Source of the DNA: Simiduia sp. 21SJ11W-1
Lineage (GTDB): Bacteria > Pseudomonadota > Gammaproteobacteria > Pseudomonadales > Cellvibrionaceae
Assembly (NCBI RefSeq): GCF_024138675.1
Contig: NZ_CP090959.1
Location: 3,646,001-3,710,000, forward strand
DNA: 64,000 bases
Direction: 5' to 3'
In this document: positions 44,754 through 54,062 of the stretch, piece after piece
How the letters are laid out: each line of letters opens with the position of its first letter
Numbering within the stretch: the first letter of the stretch is position 1
Notes under the pieces: model-generated
Seen by the model: only the letters and a program-made list of their open reading frames with translations
Database searches by the model: none
Told to the model about the DNA's origin: nothing
Program-made: the position numbers and the translations under genes

Positions 44754-45584
44754 ATGACACGGCTGCACCGCAATTTGCTGTTCACCCTCGCGTGCCTTGC
44801 GGCCATTGCGGCCATTGCGGCCACGGCCACCTACTTGCTGGCACCAAGCGCGCCTGATCCCCAGCCCGCAGCAAGCGCCTCAGCCAATGCTTTGCAGGCA
44901 GAGGGAGTGTTTGCAGCAAAAGCGCGTCCGGTGATCACCTTAAGTGCAACGAATTATTTGGGTAAACAAACCTACACCAATCACCCCATTACCCAACGCG
45001 TGGCAAACGCGCTTGATACACTTGGCTACGATATTCAAATAATGCACAACCCCGGCCTTAGAAGCTTGGCCATGGCAAATAGTGGCGTGGTGGATGGCGA
45101 GCTGATTCGCATCCGCGCAGTGGGTACTGAGTACCCCAACCTATTAGTGGTACCCGTGCCTCTGGTGGTGGCCGGTGTGGGCCTGTATACCCACAAACGG
45201 CACCCGCAGGTATCAAAGCGCAGCTGGCACAATTTCAACGCAGAGCGTTTTGCTGCAGTCAAGGGCATGATGCTGCTGGAAAAGTTGCCACCCCAATTTG
45301 CCCACACGCCGGTGATCTATGCCCAGGGGTACCAGCAAGCGGTACACCAGGTGATTGCCGGGCGCGCCGATTTAACCCTGCTGCCCACAAGTTATGTAGA
45401 CAGGTTACTTGATAAGAGCGAGGCCGCAGAACTGGTGCTGTTGCAACCACCACTACCCCCGGCGGAAGGGTTTCTACACCTGCACAAGCGCCATGAGGGG
45501 CTGATTCAACCCCTGACGCGCTTGCTACAGGAACAATCTATGCAACAAAACACGAGTAGCATTGCACGCTCCCACGCGCGCTGA
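44754..45584 (+). CDS. Periplasmic binding-protein-like protein, paralogue 2 of 3
   Basis: 276 residues, N-terminal hydrophobic segment (LLFTLACLAAIAAIAATATYLLA) that could be a signal peptide or anchor; its Ala-Ile stretch is coded by a 9-bp tandem GCGGCCATT. The core has the family motif GLRSLAMANSGVVDGELIRIR, EYPNLLVVPVPLV and FLHLHKRHEGLIQPLTRLL. Same fold and gene-block as paralogues 1 and 3, 12 bp after the first. Ligand unknown. Confidence 0.82.
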   Translation: MTRLHRNLLFTLACLAAIAAIAATATYLLAPSAPDPQPAASASANALQAEGVFAAKARPVITLSATNYLGKQTYTNHPITQRVANALDTLGYDIQIMHNPGLRSLAMANSGVVDGELIRIRAVGTEYPNLLVVPVPLVVAGVGLYTHKRHPQVSKRSWHNFNAERFAAVKGMMLLEKLPPQFAHTPVIYAQGYQQAVHQVIAGRADLTLLPTSYVDRLLDKSEAAELVLLQPPLPPAEGFLHLHKRHEGLIQPLTRLLQEQSMQQNTSSIARSHAR

Positions 45585-45598
45585 GTCAAGGAGATGAC

Positions 45599-46336
45599 AT
45601 GAGCCGCACCAATAAGCACTTTAGGAAAATTTTGCACTGGGGCCTGTGGTGGTTGCTTGCAACCGCCGCCTCAAGCCATGCTAATGAACAGGCGACCCAG
45701 CTTAAAACGCTCACCTTAAGCACCGTGCAGGTGCACGAAAATCAGGATTTAAATCAACACGCCGGCATCGGGCTATTGCGCCAGGCGCTGGCCAATCTGG
45801 GCTACAGCTTGCGCATTGTATCGGCGCCCTCCGAGCGCAGCCTGCGCTTGGCGAGCGCCGGGCAGGTGGATGGTGAGCTGCTGCGCATTCGCGACATGAC
45901 CTTCGAATACCCGCAATTGCGTCTGGTGAACGAGGCAATTGTAACCAGCAAGGTTTTCCTGGTAACCCGAAAACAGTCAGCACCCGCAAACCGGCGCTGG
46001 AGGCAACTGGATGCCCAGCAACTAATCACGGTGCAAGATGTATATGTGAGTGAGTTGATGCCCTCAAAATTCAGGCAGTTGCCACTGCTTAATGCCCCCA
46101 ACTACCGCACGGCCTTAAAAATGCTAAGCGCACACAGAGGCGACGCCCTGCTAATACCCGAGCTCTATCTTCCCTTGGTAGAAGCCATACCAGAAATTGG
46201 CTGGCGAGAAAATTTTGTACTACTAAGGCCTGCGGTTTTTGAGCTGTCAGGTTTCGTGCATCTGCATTTTCGCCACCACCAGCTGGTGCTGCCACTGGCG
46301 GAGGAAATCAAGCGCCTTAAAGCGCAAGCGCATTAA
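45599..46336 (+). CDS. Periplasmic binding-protein-like protein, paralogue 3 of 3
   Basis: 245 residues with a signal peptide (MSRTNKHFRKILHW...TAASSHA). Motifs: SERSLRLASAGQVDGELLRIR, FEYPQLRLVNEAIV, and VHLHFRHHQLVLPLAEEI at the end. AAGGAG 5 bases before the ATG. Sequence is as distant from its neighbours as they are from each other, so the triplication is old. Ends 21 bp before a convergent zf-HC2 gene. Confidence 0.82.
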   Translation: MSRTNKHFRKILHWGLWWLLATAASSHANEQATQLKTLTLSTVQVHENQDLNQHAGIGLLRQALANLGYSLRIVSAPSERSLRLASAGQVDGELLRIRDMTFEYPQLRLVNEAIVTSKVFLVTRKQSAPANRRWRQLDAQQLITVQDVYVSELMPSKFRQLPLLNAPNYRTALKMLSAHRGDALLIPELYLPLVEAIPEIGWRENFVLLRPAVFELSGFVHLHFRHHQLVLPLAEEIKRLKAQAH

Positions 46337-46357
46337 AAACTAAAGCGCCCGCCGAGC

Positions 46358-46615
46358 TTAAGGGTTTACATCGCCATCAGGCTTTTCACTGGCAGCCTTT
46401 TGAATATTGCTGGCAAGGTGGCTGGCCTGCTCATCACTCACACTACGCTTGGCCACCTTGGCCGCCGCCTGCGCTGCCACTTGTACATGCCGCAAATAAC
46501 GCCGGCAATGGGTACACATAAACAGGTGAACTTTATAATTGGCACGGGCCCAGCCGGAGAGCTCCCCTTCTATGTAATCGCTTGAGCGCGCAACAATGTC
46601 TTTGCACTTTAGCAT
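46358..46615 (-). CDS. Zinc-finger anti-sigma factor (zf-HC2)
   Basis: 85 residues with the HxxxCxxC anti-sigma zinc motif (VHLFMCTHCRRYLRHV), preceded by a short helix. No transmembrane helix, so a soluble, possibly redox-sensitive ZAS protein like ChrR/RsrA types. It overlaps the ECF sigma gene by 7 bp, indicating that it controls that sigma factor. Confidence 0.85.
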   Translation of the reverse strand: MLKCKDIVARSSDYIEGELSGWARANYKVHLFMCTHCRRYLRHVQVAAQAAAKVAKRSVSDEQASHLASNIQKAASEKPDGDVNP

Positions 46616-47226
46616 TGGCCGGTTTCCTGATAATGATCCACCACCGAGAGCAAGCTCACCCGCGCCCGGTGCAACAACACCCGCGCATTAGAGTTGCTGA
46701 TTTCCAGCATGTTACAGATGTGATCGAGCGATTGTTGCTCCACATCGCGCAGCAAAAAAACCGCCCGCTGGGCATCGGGCAGTTGTGCCAGGTTTTTCTC
46801 AAGGCATTGCTTGAGCTGCGCCTCCTCTAAAATGCGATCGGGCGACTCCATGTGCCAGTTGGCCGGGCCCGCCGCCCAGTGGCCATCGCTTTTAAATCGC
46901 TCTTCAGACAAATAATTGCCCAGCACCCGCTCGGCGTCGTTCAAAGTGATCTCGCGGTTTTCCTTGCGCAACTTGCCTTTGGCTGCATTACTTACGATTG
47001 TGTACATCCAGGTTTTCAGCGTCGAGCGGCCCTCAAACTTGGGCAGTGCTCGGAATATAGACACCCAGGCCTCTTGCACAACTTCCTCTGCCTGCGCTGG
47101 CCGCACAATGGCGCGCGCCACCACCAGCAATTGCTCGTGATACTGTTGCACTAACTGCGTGAATGCCCGGTGATCCTGCGCCCGCAATACTGCAAGATCT
47201 GGCTCTTCGGTGTGCTTGATGGTCAT
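46609..47226 (-). CDS. ECF-family RNA polymerase sigma factor
   Basis: About 205 residues from ATG 47226 (MTIKHTEEPD). Region 2: AFTQLVQQYHEQLLVVARAIV, QAEEVVQEAWVSIFRALPKFEGRSTLKTWMYTIVSNAAKGKLRK; region 4: LPDAQRAVFLLRDVEQQSLDHICNMLEISNSNARVLLHRARVSLL. Forms an operon with the zf-HC2 anti-sigma gene; the divergent DoxX gene could be a target. Confidence 0.93.
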   Translation of the reverse strand: MTIKHTEEPDLAVLRAQDHRAFTQLVQQYHEQLLVVARAIVRPAQAEEVVQEAWVSIFRALPKFEGRSTLKTWMYTIVSNAAKGKLRKENREITLNDAERVLGNYLSEERFKSDGHWAAGPANWHMESPDRILEEAQLKQCLEKNLAQLPDAQRAVFLLRDVEQQSLDHICNMLEISNSNARVLLHRARVSLLSVVDHYQETGQC

Positions 47227-47380
47227 AGAATGTCCCGTTACCCAGGCGTTGCCTGGCCCATTAAAACACAGGCCTCTCGCCCTGTAACACCGGGCGCGCA
47301 CCTGCCTCTAAAGACCAAGTTACACGGTTATTGAACGCAAAAAGTTCACTTTTTATAAACTTAATATTGCGGAGCACCCT

Positions 47381-47977
47381 TTGATCAGCACCCTAGCCAA
47401 TACTTACGCCCGCCTGGGCAAACTTCTCACCCCCATTGATGGCCTGCCGGCATTGCTGCTGCGGCTGTACCTGGTGCCCGTATTCTGGATGGCGGGCACC
47501 AACAAACTGAACAACTTCGAAGCCACCGTGGCCTGGATGGGCAACCCCGACTGGGGCCTGGGGCTACCGTTACCCTGGCTCATGGCAGCCCTGGCCACTG
47601 GTGCAGAAGTGCTGGGCGCAATACTGTTACTGCTGGGGTTGGGTACGCGGCTCATCAGCCTGCCGCTGGCCATTACTATGGCGGTAGCGGCACTCACCGT
47701 GCACTGGCAAAACGGCTGGCAAGCCATTGCCGATGCAGCTGCGCCCTTTGCCAATGAGGCAGTGCTTGCCGCGCCGGAAAAGCTTGAGCGCGCTCGCGCC
47801 ATTTTGCAGGAACACGGCCATTACGAGTGGCTCACCAGCAGCGGCAATTTTGTAATTTTAAATAACGGCATTGAATTTGCGGCCACCTACTTTGTGATGT
47901 GTCTGGCACTCATGGCTTTGGGCGGTGGCCGCTACGTGAGTGTGGATTACTTCATTGCCAGAAAGCTACGCCCCTAG
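47381..47977 (+). CDS. DoxX-family membrane protein
   Basis: 198 residues, four hydrophobic helices, with the DoxX signature LRLYLVPVFWMAGTNKLNNFEATVAWM and ALATGAEVLGAILLLLGLGTRL. Family members take part in respiratory or thiol/redox functions in the membrane. TTG start at 47381 with GGAG 6 bases upstream. It is divergent from the ECF/anti-sigma pair, a common partner arrangement. Ends 5 bp before the AraC-type gene, convergent. Confidence 0.85.
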   Translation: MISTLANTYARLGKLLTPIDGLPALLLRLYLVPVFWMAGTNKLNNFEATVAWMGNPDWGLGLPLPWLMAALATGAEVLGAILLLLGLGTRLISLPLAITMAVAALTVHWQNGWQAIADAAAPFANEAVLAAPEKLERARAILQEHGHYEWLTSSGNFVILNNGIEFAATYFVMCLALMALGGGRYVSVDYFIARKLRP

Positions 47978-47982
47978 CCCGT

Positions 47983-48861
47983 TTACACATTGTGTAGCCC
48001 GGCGCGGTAGCGCGCAGGGCTTACACCCATTACCTTTTTAAACAGGCGCGAAAAATAGTAGGCATCTTCATAGCCCAAATTCAGCGCCACCTGCTTGATG
48101 GATTGGCGGCTGGTATCTAACAGGTAGCAGGCCTGCTGCATTTTTAATTCAATAAAATAATGAATGGGCGATTGCCCTGTTTGCGCCTTGAACACCTTGG
48201 CAAAGTGGTATTTCGAAAGCGCGGCATCCGCGGCCAAGGCATCCAGATCTATATGGTCGTGAATGTGAGCCATCATCACGCCTTTGATGCGGGCAATATC
48301 CAACCGCCCGGCCGACTCTGCCGCCCGCCCCAACATCTGCGCAATATGGCTTAATAAAAATTGCAGCTGGTGGCAGGCATGCACCGCGGCGTCCCAATTG
48401 GAGCCCTGCTCGCGCAAACTGAACTGCGCATCAAACAACGCCAACAACCGGGCGTTGAGCCCCAGGCGTTTAACCGGTGCCGCGCTGGCGGCCAGCCACT
48501 CACTCATGGCCTGGGCCAAAGCGCCGGCAAAGTGCACCCAGTACACAGTCCACGGCCGCTGATGATCCGAGCAATAATGGTGCGCCCGGCCTGCCGGGAT
48601 GATCACTACATCGCCTGCCGCAATGGCGTAGCGGGCCTCGCCCAAGGTGAGGGTGCCGGCACCCGCCGTGCAATACAGCAGCAGGTGATCATCGTGCAGC
48701 TCACGCTGCATTTGGTGGCCCCGCGCCACCGGATAAAACCCCAGCGCGCGCGGGTAGAGCTGGCAGGTTAAGGGCTCTGCGGCCAGCCTCTCCAATAGTG
48801 CTTTTGGTAATAAAAACCGCTTTCCGTCAGGGGGTAAGGGCCAATCGGAAGGTTGAGACAA
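47983..48861 (-). CDS. AraC-family regulator (MmsR-like)
   Basis: 292 residues: cupin-type sensor N-domain (ELHDDHLLLYCTAGAGTLTLGEARYAIAAGDVVIIPAGRAHHY) and two C-terminal helix-turn-helices (LAADAALSKYHFAKVFKAQTGQSP; IKQVALNLGYEDAYYFSRLFKKVMGVSPARYR). It is divergent from the valine operon, the arrangement of P. aeruginosa mmsR-mmsAB, so it is likely its activator. Apparent start is TTG at 48861. CCAAG occurs three times at 48904-48932, which may mark binding half-sites. Confidence 0.85.
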   Translation of the reverse strand: MSQPSDWPLPPDGKRFLLPKALLERLAAEPLTCQLYPRALGFYPVARGHQMQRELHDDHLLLYCTAGAGTLTLGEARYAIAAGDVVIIPAGRAHHYCSDHQRPWTVYWVHFAGALAQAMSEWLAASAAPVKRLGLNARLLALFDAQFSLREQGSNWDAAVHACHQLQFLLSHIAQMLGRAAESAGRLDIARIKGVMMAHIHDHIDLDALAADAALSKYHFAKVFKAQTGQSPIHYFIELKMQQACYLLDTSRQSIKQVALNLGYEDAYYFSRLFKKVMGVSPARYRAGLHNV

Positions 48862-49057
48862 ACATAACCCCTTGTTTTTAAATGGTTTTACTTGGCATCA
48901 CACCCAAGTATGACCAAGCATTCAATCCCAAGATAGTCCATCAAGCTGCCAATATCGTCAATCCCTGCGCTGCGTGGGCTATGTTTTGATGGTGCATTAC
49001 CCAGTGCAGTGGCAAACCCTGCCATTACCCACACCCGCCCAATGAAAGGCCGCGACT

Positions 49058-50575
49058 ATGAGCAAGCATTTTTCCAACGGACTGCCCAAGCGCATTCCTC
49101 TGTTCCTCGAAGGTGAGTGGACCAATAGCGAAACCAGCCAGTGGATTCCGGTCACCAACCCCGCAACCCAGGAAGTGATTACCGAGGCCCCCTGCGCCAC
49201 CGAAGCCGAAGTAGAGCGCGCCGTTGCCAGCGCCAAGCAAGCCTTTGAAAGCTGGAAAGATGTTGCCGTACCCGTGCGTGCGCGCATCATGCTGCAATAC
49301 CAGCACCTGCTGAAAGAGCACCACGATGAAATTGCCACCATCCTCGCGCAGGAAACGGGCAAAACCTTCGACGATGCCAAGGGCGACGTATGGCGCGGCA
49401 TTGAAGTGGTAGAACACGCCTGCAACATTGCCACCCTGATGATGGGCGAAACCGTTGAAAACGTGGCGCGCACCATCGACTGCTACTCCTACACCCAGCC
49501 GCTCGGCGTGTGCATGGGCATTACGCCCTTTAACTTCCCGGCCATGATTCCCCTGTGGATGTTCCCGCTCGCCATTGCCGCGGGCAACACGTTCATTTTG
49601 AAACCCTCAGAGCAAGACCCGCTCACACCCACGCGTTTGGTGGAATTGTTTGAGCAAGCCGGTGCACCAAAAGGTGTGCTGCAGGTCATTCACGGTGGCA
49701 AAGAGCAGGTGAACCAACTGCTGAACCACCCAGAGGTTAAAGCGGTAAGTTTTGTGGGCTCGGTACCCGTAGGCGAGCATGTGTACCGCACCGCCACCCA
49801 AAATCTAAAACGCGCCCAGTGCTTTGCCGGTGCCAAAAACCACATGGTAGTAATGCCCGATGCCAACAAGCAGCAGGTGATTAACAACCTGGTTGGCGCA
49901 GGTTTTGGCGCTGCCGGCCAGCGCTGTATGGCCATTTCTGTGGCGGTGATGGTGGGCGAATCCAAAGAGTGGGTTGACGATCTAAAAGCCGCCGCCAGCG
50001 GCATTCGCCCGGGCGCCTGGGACGACAAAAACGCCGCCTACGGCCCGCAAATTTCCCCGCAAGCGCGCGACCGTGTGTTGGCCTTTATTGAAAAGGGCAA
50101 GCAAGAAGGCGCCAATTGCATTTTGGATGGCAGCAATTGTGTGGTTGACGGTTTCCCCGATGGCAACTGGGTAGGCCCCACCATCTTTACCGATGTCACG
50201 CCCGATATGGAAATTTACAAAAGCGAAATTTTCGGCCCGGTGTTGTGCATCATGACCGTAGACACACTGGAAGAAGCCATCGCGCTGATCAACAACTGCC
50301 CCTTTGGCAACGGCACGTCTATTTTTACTGCCAGCGGCGCCTGCGCACGCAAATACCAGCACGAAATTTTAGTGGGCCAGGTGGGCATTAACGTACCGGT
50401 ACCCGTGCCACTGCCTTTCTTCAGCTTTACCGGCTGGCGCGGTTCCTTCTTCGGCGATCAGCACGCCTACGGCAAGCAGGCAGTGCGCTTTTACACCGAA
50501 ACAAAAACGGTCACCGCCCGCTGGTTTGATGAAGACATTCCCGGCGGCCCGAACATGACCATTAATTTGAAGTAA
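49058..50575 (+). CDS. mmsA: CoA-acylating methylmalonate-semialdehyde dehydrogenase
   Basis: Converts methylmalonate semialdehyde (or malonate semialdehyde) with CoA and NAD to propionyl-CoA (or acetyl-CoA) at the end of valine breakdown. 505 residues of the aldehyde dehydrogenase superfamily: [56 protein letters not shown], and the catalytic cysteine in [12 protein letters not shown] (Cys290). [14 protein letters not shown] at the end is typical of MmsA. ATG after AAAGG. Confidence 0.95.
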   Translation: MSKHFSNGLPKRIPLFLEGEWTNSETSQWIPVTNPATQEVITEAPCATEAEVERAVASAKQAFESWKDVAVPVRARIMLQYQHLLKEHHDEIATILAQETGKTFDDAKGDVWRGIEVVEHACNIATLMMGETVENVARTIDCYSYTQPLGVCMGITPFNFPAMIPLWMFPLAIAAGNTFILKPSEQDPLTPTRLVELFEQAGAPKGVLQVIHGGKEQVNQLLNHPEVKAVSFVGSVPVGEHVYRTATQNLKRAQCFAGAKNHMVVMPDANKQQVINNLVGAGFGAAGQRCMAISVAVMVGESKEWVDDLKAAASGIRPGAWDDKNAAYGPQISPQARDRVLAFIEKGKQEGANCILDGSNCVVDGFPDGNWVGPTIFTDVTPDMEIYKSEIFGPVLCIMTVDTLEEAIALINNCPFGNGTSIFTASGACARKYQHEILVGQVGINVPVPVPLPFFSFTGWRGSFFGDQHAYGKQAVRFYTETKTVTARWFDEDIPGGPNMTINLK

Positions 50576-50592
50576 GACGAGTCTGGGCCAGC

Positions 50593-50688
50593 GAGCGCCA
50601 CCCAAGCATCCCAGGGGACGCGTAAATACGTCCCTGTAGCGCAGCGCCTTCCCTCCGTCGAAGCCCCTGAGCTGCTTGGCTGGCACTC
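50593..50688 (-). repeat. Hairpin repeat with conserved core, copy 2 (inverted)
   Basis: Arms 50593-50617 and 50664-50688 pair at 21 of 25 positions. Core CGTAAATACGTCCCTGTAG at 50621-50639 is the reverse complement of the core in the other copies, again next to one arm (gap of 3). Located 18 bp after the mmsA stop. Confidence 0.8.
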
Positions 50689-50764
50689 TTGCAGATATCG
50701 CAGAAGAACGGGCCATGAATGCTTTCTTGTTTCACAACTTAATTGCAACGTGCCCAACGTGAAG

Positions 50765-50858
50765 GCAAAGCTGTAAGGCCTTCTGGGCACTCGCTAGCGA
50801 CCGCGGCGTGTAGCTACAAGGACGTATTTACGCGGCCCAGAAGGCTTCACAGCTTTGC
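50765..50858 (+). repeat. Hairpin repeat with conserved core, copy 3
   Basis: Arms 50765-50788 and 50835-50858 pair at 22 of 24 positions. Core CTACAAGGACGTATTTACG at 50814-50832, 2 bases before the right arm. Lies in opposite orientation to copy 2, 76 bp apart. Confidence 0.8.
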
Positions 50859-50970
50859 CGAAACTGACGATGGCACTGTGCTTTGAAAAAGAATTGGCGT
50901 AACCAGACTTTAACAACACGCTAAAGATAAACAGATTGGTAACAACCAACCAAAAAAAGACGAGAGCGCA

Positions 50971-52137
50971 ATGAACTTTGATCTAACCGAAGAACAACTC
51001 GCCTTTCAACAGGCCGCGCGGGATTTCGCCAATGGCGAAATGAAACCCCATGCCGCGGAGTGGGATGAGCAACAAATCTTTCCCGTTGAGCTGTTTCAAA
51101 AAGCCGGGCCTATGGGATTCATGGGAATTTATTCACCGGAAGATTGCGGCGGCATGAATTTATCCCGTGCAGACACCATGGTCATTGTGGAAGATCTCGC
51201 GCGCGCCTGCCCCAGCACCGCGGCATTTATAACTATTCACAACATGGCCACCTGGATGCTGTGCAACTGGGGCAATGATGCACTCAAAGCCGAGTGGGCA
51301 GAGCGTTTAACCGCCGGCGAAAAACTCGCCTCTTACTGCCTTACCGAAGCCGGCGCCGGCAGCGATGCCGCAAGCCTCAGAACCCGTGCCGAGCGCGATG
51401 GCGATCACTATGTGATTAACGGTAGCAAAGCGTTTATTTCAGGCGCGGGCAGTACCGATATTTTAATCGCCATGGTGCGCACCGGAACCCAGGAAGACGG
51501 CGCCAAGGGTGTGAGCTGCCTGGCCATTCCCGCACATTTACCGGGCATCAGCTACGGCAAGAAAGAAGTAAAAATGGGTTGGAACAGCCAGCCCACGCGC
51601 ACCATCACCTTTGAAGACGTACGCGTGCCGGTGGCCAATCGCCTGGGCGCCGAAGGTGAGGGTTTTGCCATCGCCATGAAAGGCCTGGATGGCGGGCGCA
51701 TTAACATTGCCACCTGCTCGCTGGGTGCAGCCCAAGAGGCCATTACCGTGGCGCAAAATTATTTGCACGAGCGCAAGCAATTCGGCAAACCGCTGGCGGC
51801 CTTTCAGGCACTGCAGTTTAAACTGGCAGACATGGCAACACGGCTGGTAGCTGCGCGCAACATGGTGGCACTGGCGGCGTTTAAGCTCGATCAAAACCAC
51901 CCGGATAAATCCACCTACTGCGCCATGGCCAAGCAATTTGCCACCGACCACTGCTTTGATGTGGTAAACGATGCGCTGCAAATGCACGGCGGCTATGGTT
52001 ACATACGCGAATACCCGCTGGAGCGCTTTCTGCGCGACTGCCGCGTTCACCAGATTCTGGAAGGCACCAACGAAATCATGCGCGTTATTGTTGCGCGCAA
52101 AATGCTAGCCGAACACGCAACGGAGACAATTCGATGA
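50971..52137 (+). CDS. Acyl-CoA dehydrogenase, probably isobutyryl-CoA dehydrogenase
   Basis: 388 residues, FAD-dependent acyl-CoA dehydrogenase: MNFDLTEEQLAFQQAARDFA, YCLTEAGAGSDAASL, the C-terminal FAD part and the catalytic-base region YGYIREYPLERFLRDCRVHQILEGTNEIMRV. Its place between mmsA and the hydratase, hydrolase and mmsB of valine breakdown points to isobutyryl-CoA (first dehydrogenation after transamination and decarboxylation). Overlaps the next gene (ATGA). Confidence 0.9.
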   Translation: MNFDLTEEQLAFQQAARDFANGEMKPHAAEWDEQQIFPVELFQKAGPMGFMGIYSPEDCGGMNLSRADTMVIVEDLARACPSTAAFITIHNMATWMLCNWGNDALKAEWAERLTAGEKLASYCLTEAGAGSDAASLRTRAERDGDHYVINGSKAFISGAGSTDILIAMVRTGTQEDGAKGVSCLAIPAHLPGISYGKKEVKMGWNSQPTRTITFEDVRVPVANRLGAEGEGFAIAMKGLDGGRINIATCSLGAAQEAITVAQNYLHERKQFGKPLAAFQALQFKLADMATRLVAARNMVALAAFKLDQNHPDKSTYCAMAKQFATDHCFDVVNDALQMHGGYGYIREYPLERFLRDCRVHQILEGTNEIMRVIVARKMLAEHATETIR

Positions 52138-52916
52138 GCACAAGCGAGCTGTTAAAATTCGAAACCCGCGGCCACACCGCCATCATCACCATGAACAACC
52201 CACCGGCCAACACCTGGACGCCGGAAAGCCTGAACTACCTGAAAGACATTATTGGCCAATTAAATGCCGACAAAAATAATTATGCTTTGATTCTGGCAAG
52301 CGAAAGCGAGAAGTTTTTTTCCGCCGGGGCCGATTTAAACCGCTTTAATCACGATGATAAAGATAAGGCCTTCAGTTTTTGCGCAGCCTTCGGCGAAGCC
52401 TTTGAAGCGCTCACCCATTACCGGGGCGTATCTATTGCTGCCATCACAGGCTTTGCCATGGGCGGCGGTTTAGAGGCAGCGCTGTGCTGCGATATCCGCA
52501 TCTGTGAAACCCAATCGCAAATGGCACTGCCAGAGGCCACCGTGGGCCTGCTGCCCTGTGGCATTGGCACCCAACACCTGCCGTGGCTTGTGGGCGAAGG
52601 CTGGGCCAAGCGCATGATCTTGCTAGGCGAACGCATTAAAGCGCCCAAGGCCGAACAGATTGGCCTGGTGCAGGAAGTGGTAGAAACCGGCAAGGCGCTG
52701 GAAACGGCCCTGGCCCTGGCAGACAAAGTTGCCGGCCAGTCGCCCACCTCCGTTGCGCGCTGCAAGCAGTTGATCATGGGCGCGCGCACCACGCCAATGA
52801 ATCACATGATGGCATTAGAGCGTGAACAGTTTGTAAAGCTGTGGGACACCCAAGATCAAAAAGAAGGCGTGGCCGCCTTTTTGGAAAAGCGTAAACCCGA
52901 GTGGAAAAACGCCTAG
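52134..52916 (+). CDS. Enoyl-CoA hydratase (methacrylyl-CoA hydratase role likely)
   Basis: 260 residues of the crotonase family: NPPANTWTPESL, FFSAGADLNRF (oxyanion hole), AITGFAMGGGLEAALCCDIRI, LPEATVGLLPCGIGTQ. The family acid/base glutamates are in place (GGGLE and PEATVG). In this operon it would hydrate methacrylyl-CoA to 3-hydroxyisobutyryl-CoA. Coupled by ATGA overlap to the dehydrogenase; 14 bp before the hydrolase. Confidence 0.88.
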   Translation: MSTSELLKFETRGHTAIITMNNPPANTWTPESLNYLKDIIGQLNADKNNYALILASESEKFFSAGADLNRFNHDDKDKAFSFCAAFGEAFEALTHYRGVSIAAITGFAMGGGLEAALCCDIRICETQSQMALPEATVGLLPCGIGTQHLPWLVGEGWAKRMILLGERIKAPKAEQIGLVQEVVETGKALETALALADKVAGQSPTSVARCKQLIMGARTTPMNHMMALEREQFVKLWDTQDQKEGVAAFLEKRKPEWKNA

Positions 52917-52930
52917 GGCGAGGAGCAGCT

Positions 52931-54043
52931 GTGAGCGATCAACCCGTAATTTTTGAATACCTGCCTACCGCCTGCGGCAAGCGCATTGGCGTGGCGCGGC
53001 TGAATGCTGAAAAATCCCTAAACGCCCTTAACCTTGCCATGATTGATGCGCTGCATGCGCAATTGAAGGCGTGGGAACACGACGGCACCGTGGTTGCCGT
53101 GTGGCTTGAGGGCGCGGGCGAGAAAGCCTTTTGCGCCGGTGGCGATGTGGTGGCCCTGCACGCGGGCTCTGCCGCTTACGGAGAGGCCCTGCCCGATAAC
53201 AGCGCGCAAACATTTTTCGAGCGCGAGTATCGGCTGGATCACTACCTGCACGTTTATACCAAGCCCTTGATTGTGTGGGGCAGCGGCATTGTGATGGGTG
53301 GTGGCATGGGCCTGCTGTGCGGCGCACCTGTGCGGCTGGTCACTGAAACCACGCGCATGGCCATGCCGGAAATTACCATCGGCTTATTTCCCGATGTGGG
53401 CGGCAGCTATTTCCTAAGCCGCACGCCGGGCCAGGCCGGGCTCTTTTTGGGGCTCACCGGCGCCCAGTTTAACGCAACCGATGCCCTCTACCTGGGCTTT
53501 GCCGACGGCTTTGTACCACAGGGCGAAAAATTCGCACTGTTAAACCATTTAAGCGCAGCAAAAAGCTGGGCCAAAGACGATGTGTTCCAACACCTGCTGA
53601 GCTTTTGCAACCAATTCAGCGAACAAAAGCCCAAAGCTCAGGTGGAACCGCATCAAGCCCACATAGATACCGTGTGCAAAGGGGACAAGCTGCTCTCCAT
53701 CATCGAAGCCATTACCGGCTACCAGGGCGAGGATGAATGGCTTACGCGGGCCGCAAAAACACTCGCCCGCGGCTGCCCGGTAACGCCCTTTCTGGTGCAG
53801 CAACAATTGCAACGCGCAGCCGGCTTGAGTTTGGCCGAGGTGTTTCGCATGGAATTAATCATGGCGGTAAACAGTGCGCGCTTAGGCCATTTTAAAGAGG
53901 GCGTGCGCGCATTGCTGATTGATAAAGACCGCAAGCCCCAGTGGGTGCCAGCCACCTTCGCCGAGGTAGAGGCAGATCACATCAAGGCCTTTTTTGAGGC
54001 GCCCTTTGCGCCCGATCAACCCCACCCACTGGCCGACCTCTAG
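52931..54043 (+). CDS. 3-hydroxyisobutyryl-CoA hydrolase
   Basis: 370 residues of the crotonase family, HIBCH subgroup: RLNAEKSLNALNLAMIDAL, AFCAGGDVVALH, WGSGIVMGGGMGLLCGAPVRLVTETTRMAMPEITIGLFPDVGGSYFLSR. It releases CoA from 3-hydroxyisobutyryl-CoA before oxidation by MmsB. GTG at 52931 is set by AGGAG 5 bases upstream; the longer reading frame overlaps the hydratase. Confidence 0.92.
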   Translation: MSDQPVIFEYLPTACGKRIGVARLNAEKSLNALNLAMIDALHAQLKAWEHDGTVVAVWLEGAGEKAFCAGGDVVALHAGSAAYGEALPDNSAQTFFEREYRLDHYLHVYTKPLIVWGSGIVMGGGMGLLCGAPVRLVTETTRMAMPEITIGLFPDVGGSYFLSRTPGQAGLFLGLTGAQFNATDALYLGFADGFVPQGEKFALLNHLSAAKSWAKDDVFQHLLSFCNQFSEQKPKAQVEPHQAHIDTVCKGDKLLSIIEAITGYQGEDEWLTRAAKTLARGCPVTPFLVQQQLQRAAGLSLAEVFRMELIMAVNSARLGHFKEGVRALLIDKDRKPQWVPATFAEVEADHIKAFFEAPFAPDQPHPLADL

Positions 54044-54062
54044 CAGTTTTACGGAGCAAACT

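Larger units (their letters stand above)
50576..50970. other. 395-bp gap inside the valine operon
   Basis: Most of the gap is made of the two opposed hairpin repeats. The last 110 bp (50860-50970) are an ordinary AT-richer upstream region that could hold a promoter for the acyl-CoA dehydrogenase; no clear consensus is visible. The hairpins may reduce transcription from mmsA into the downstream genes or stabilise mRNA ends. Confidence 0.6.
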
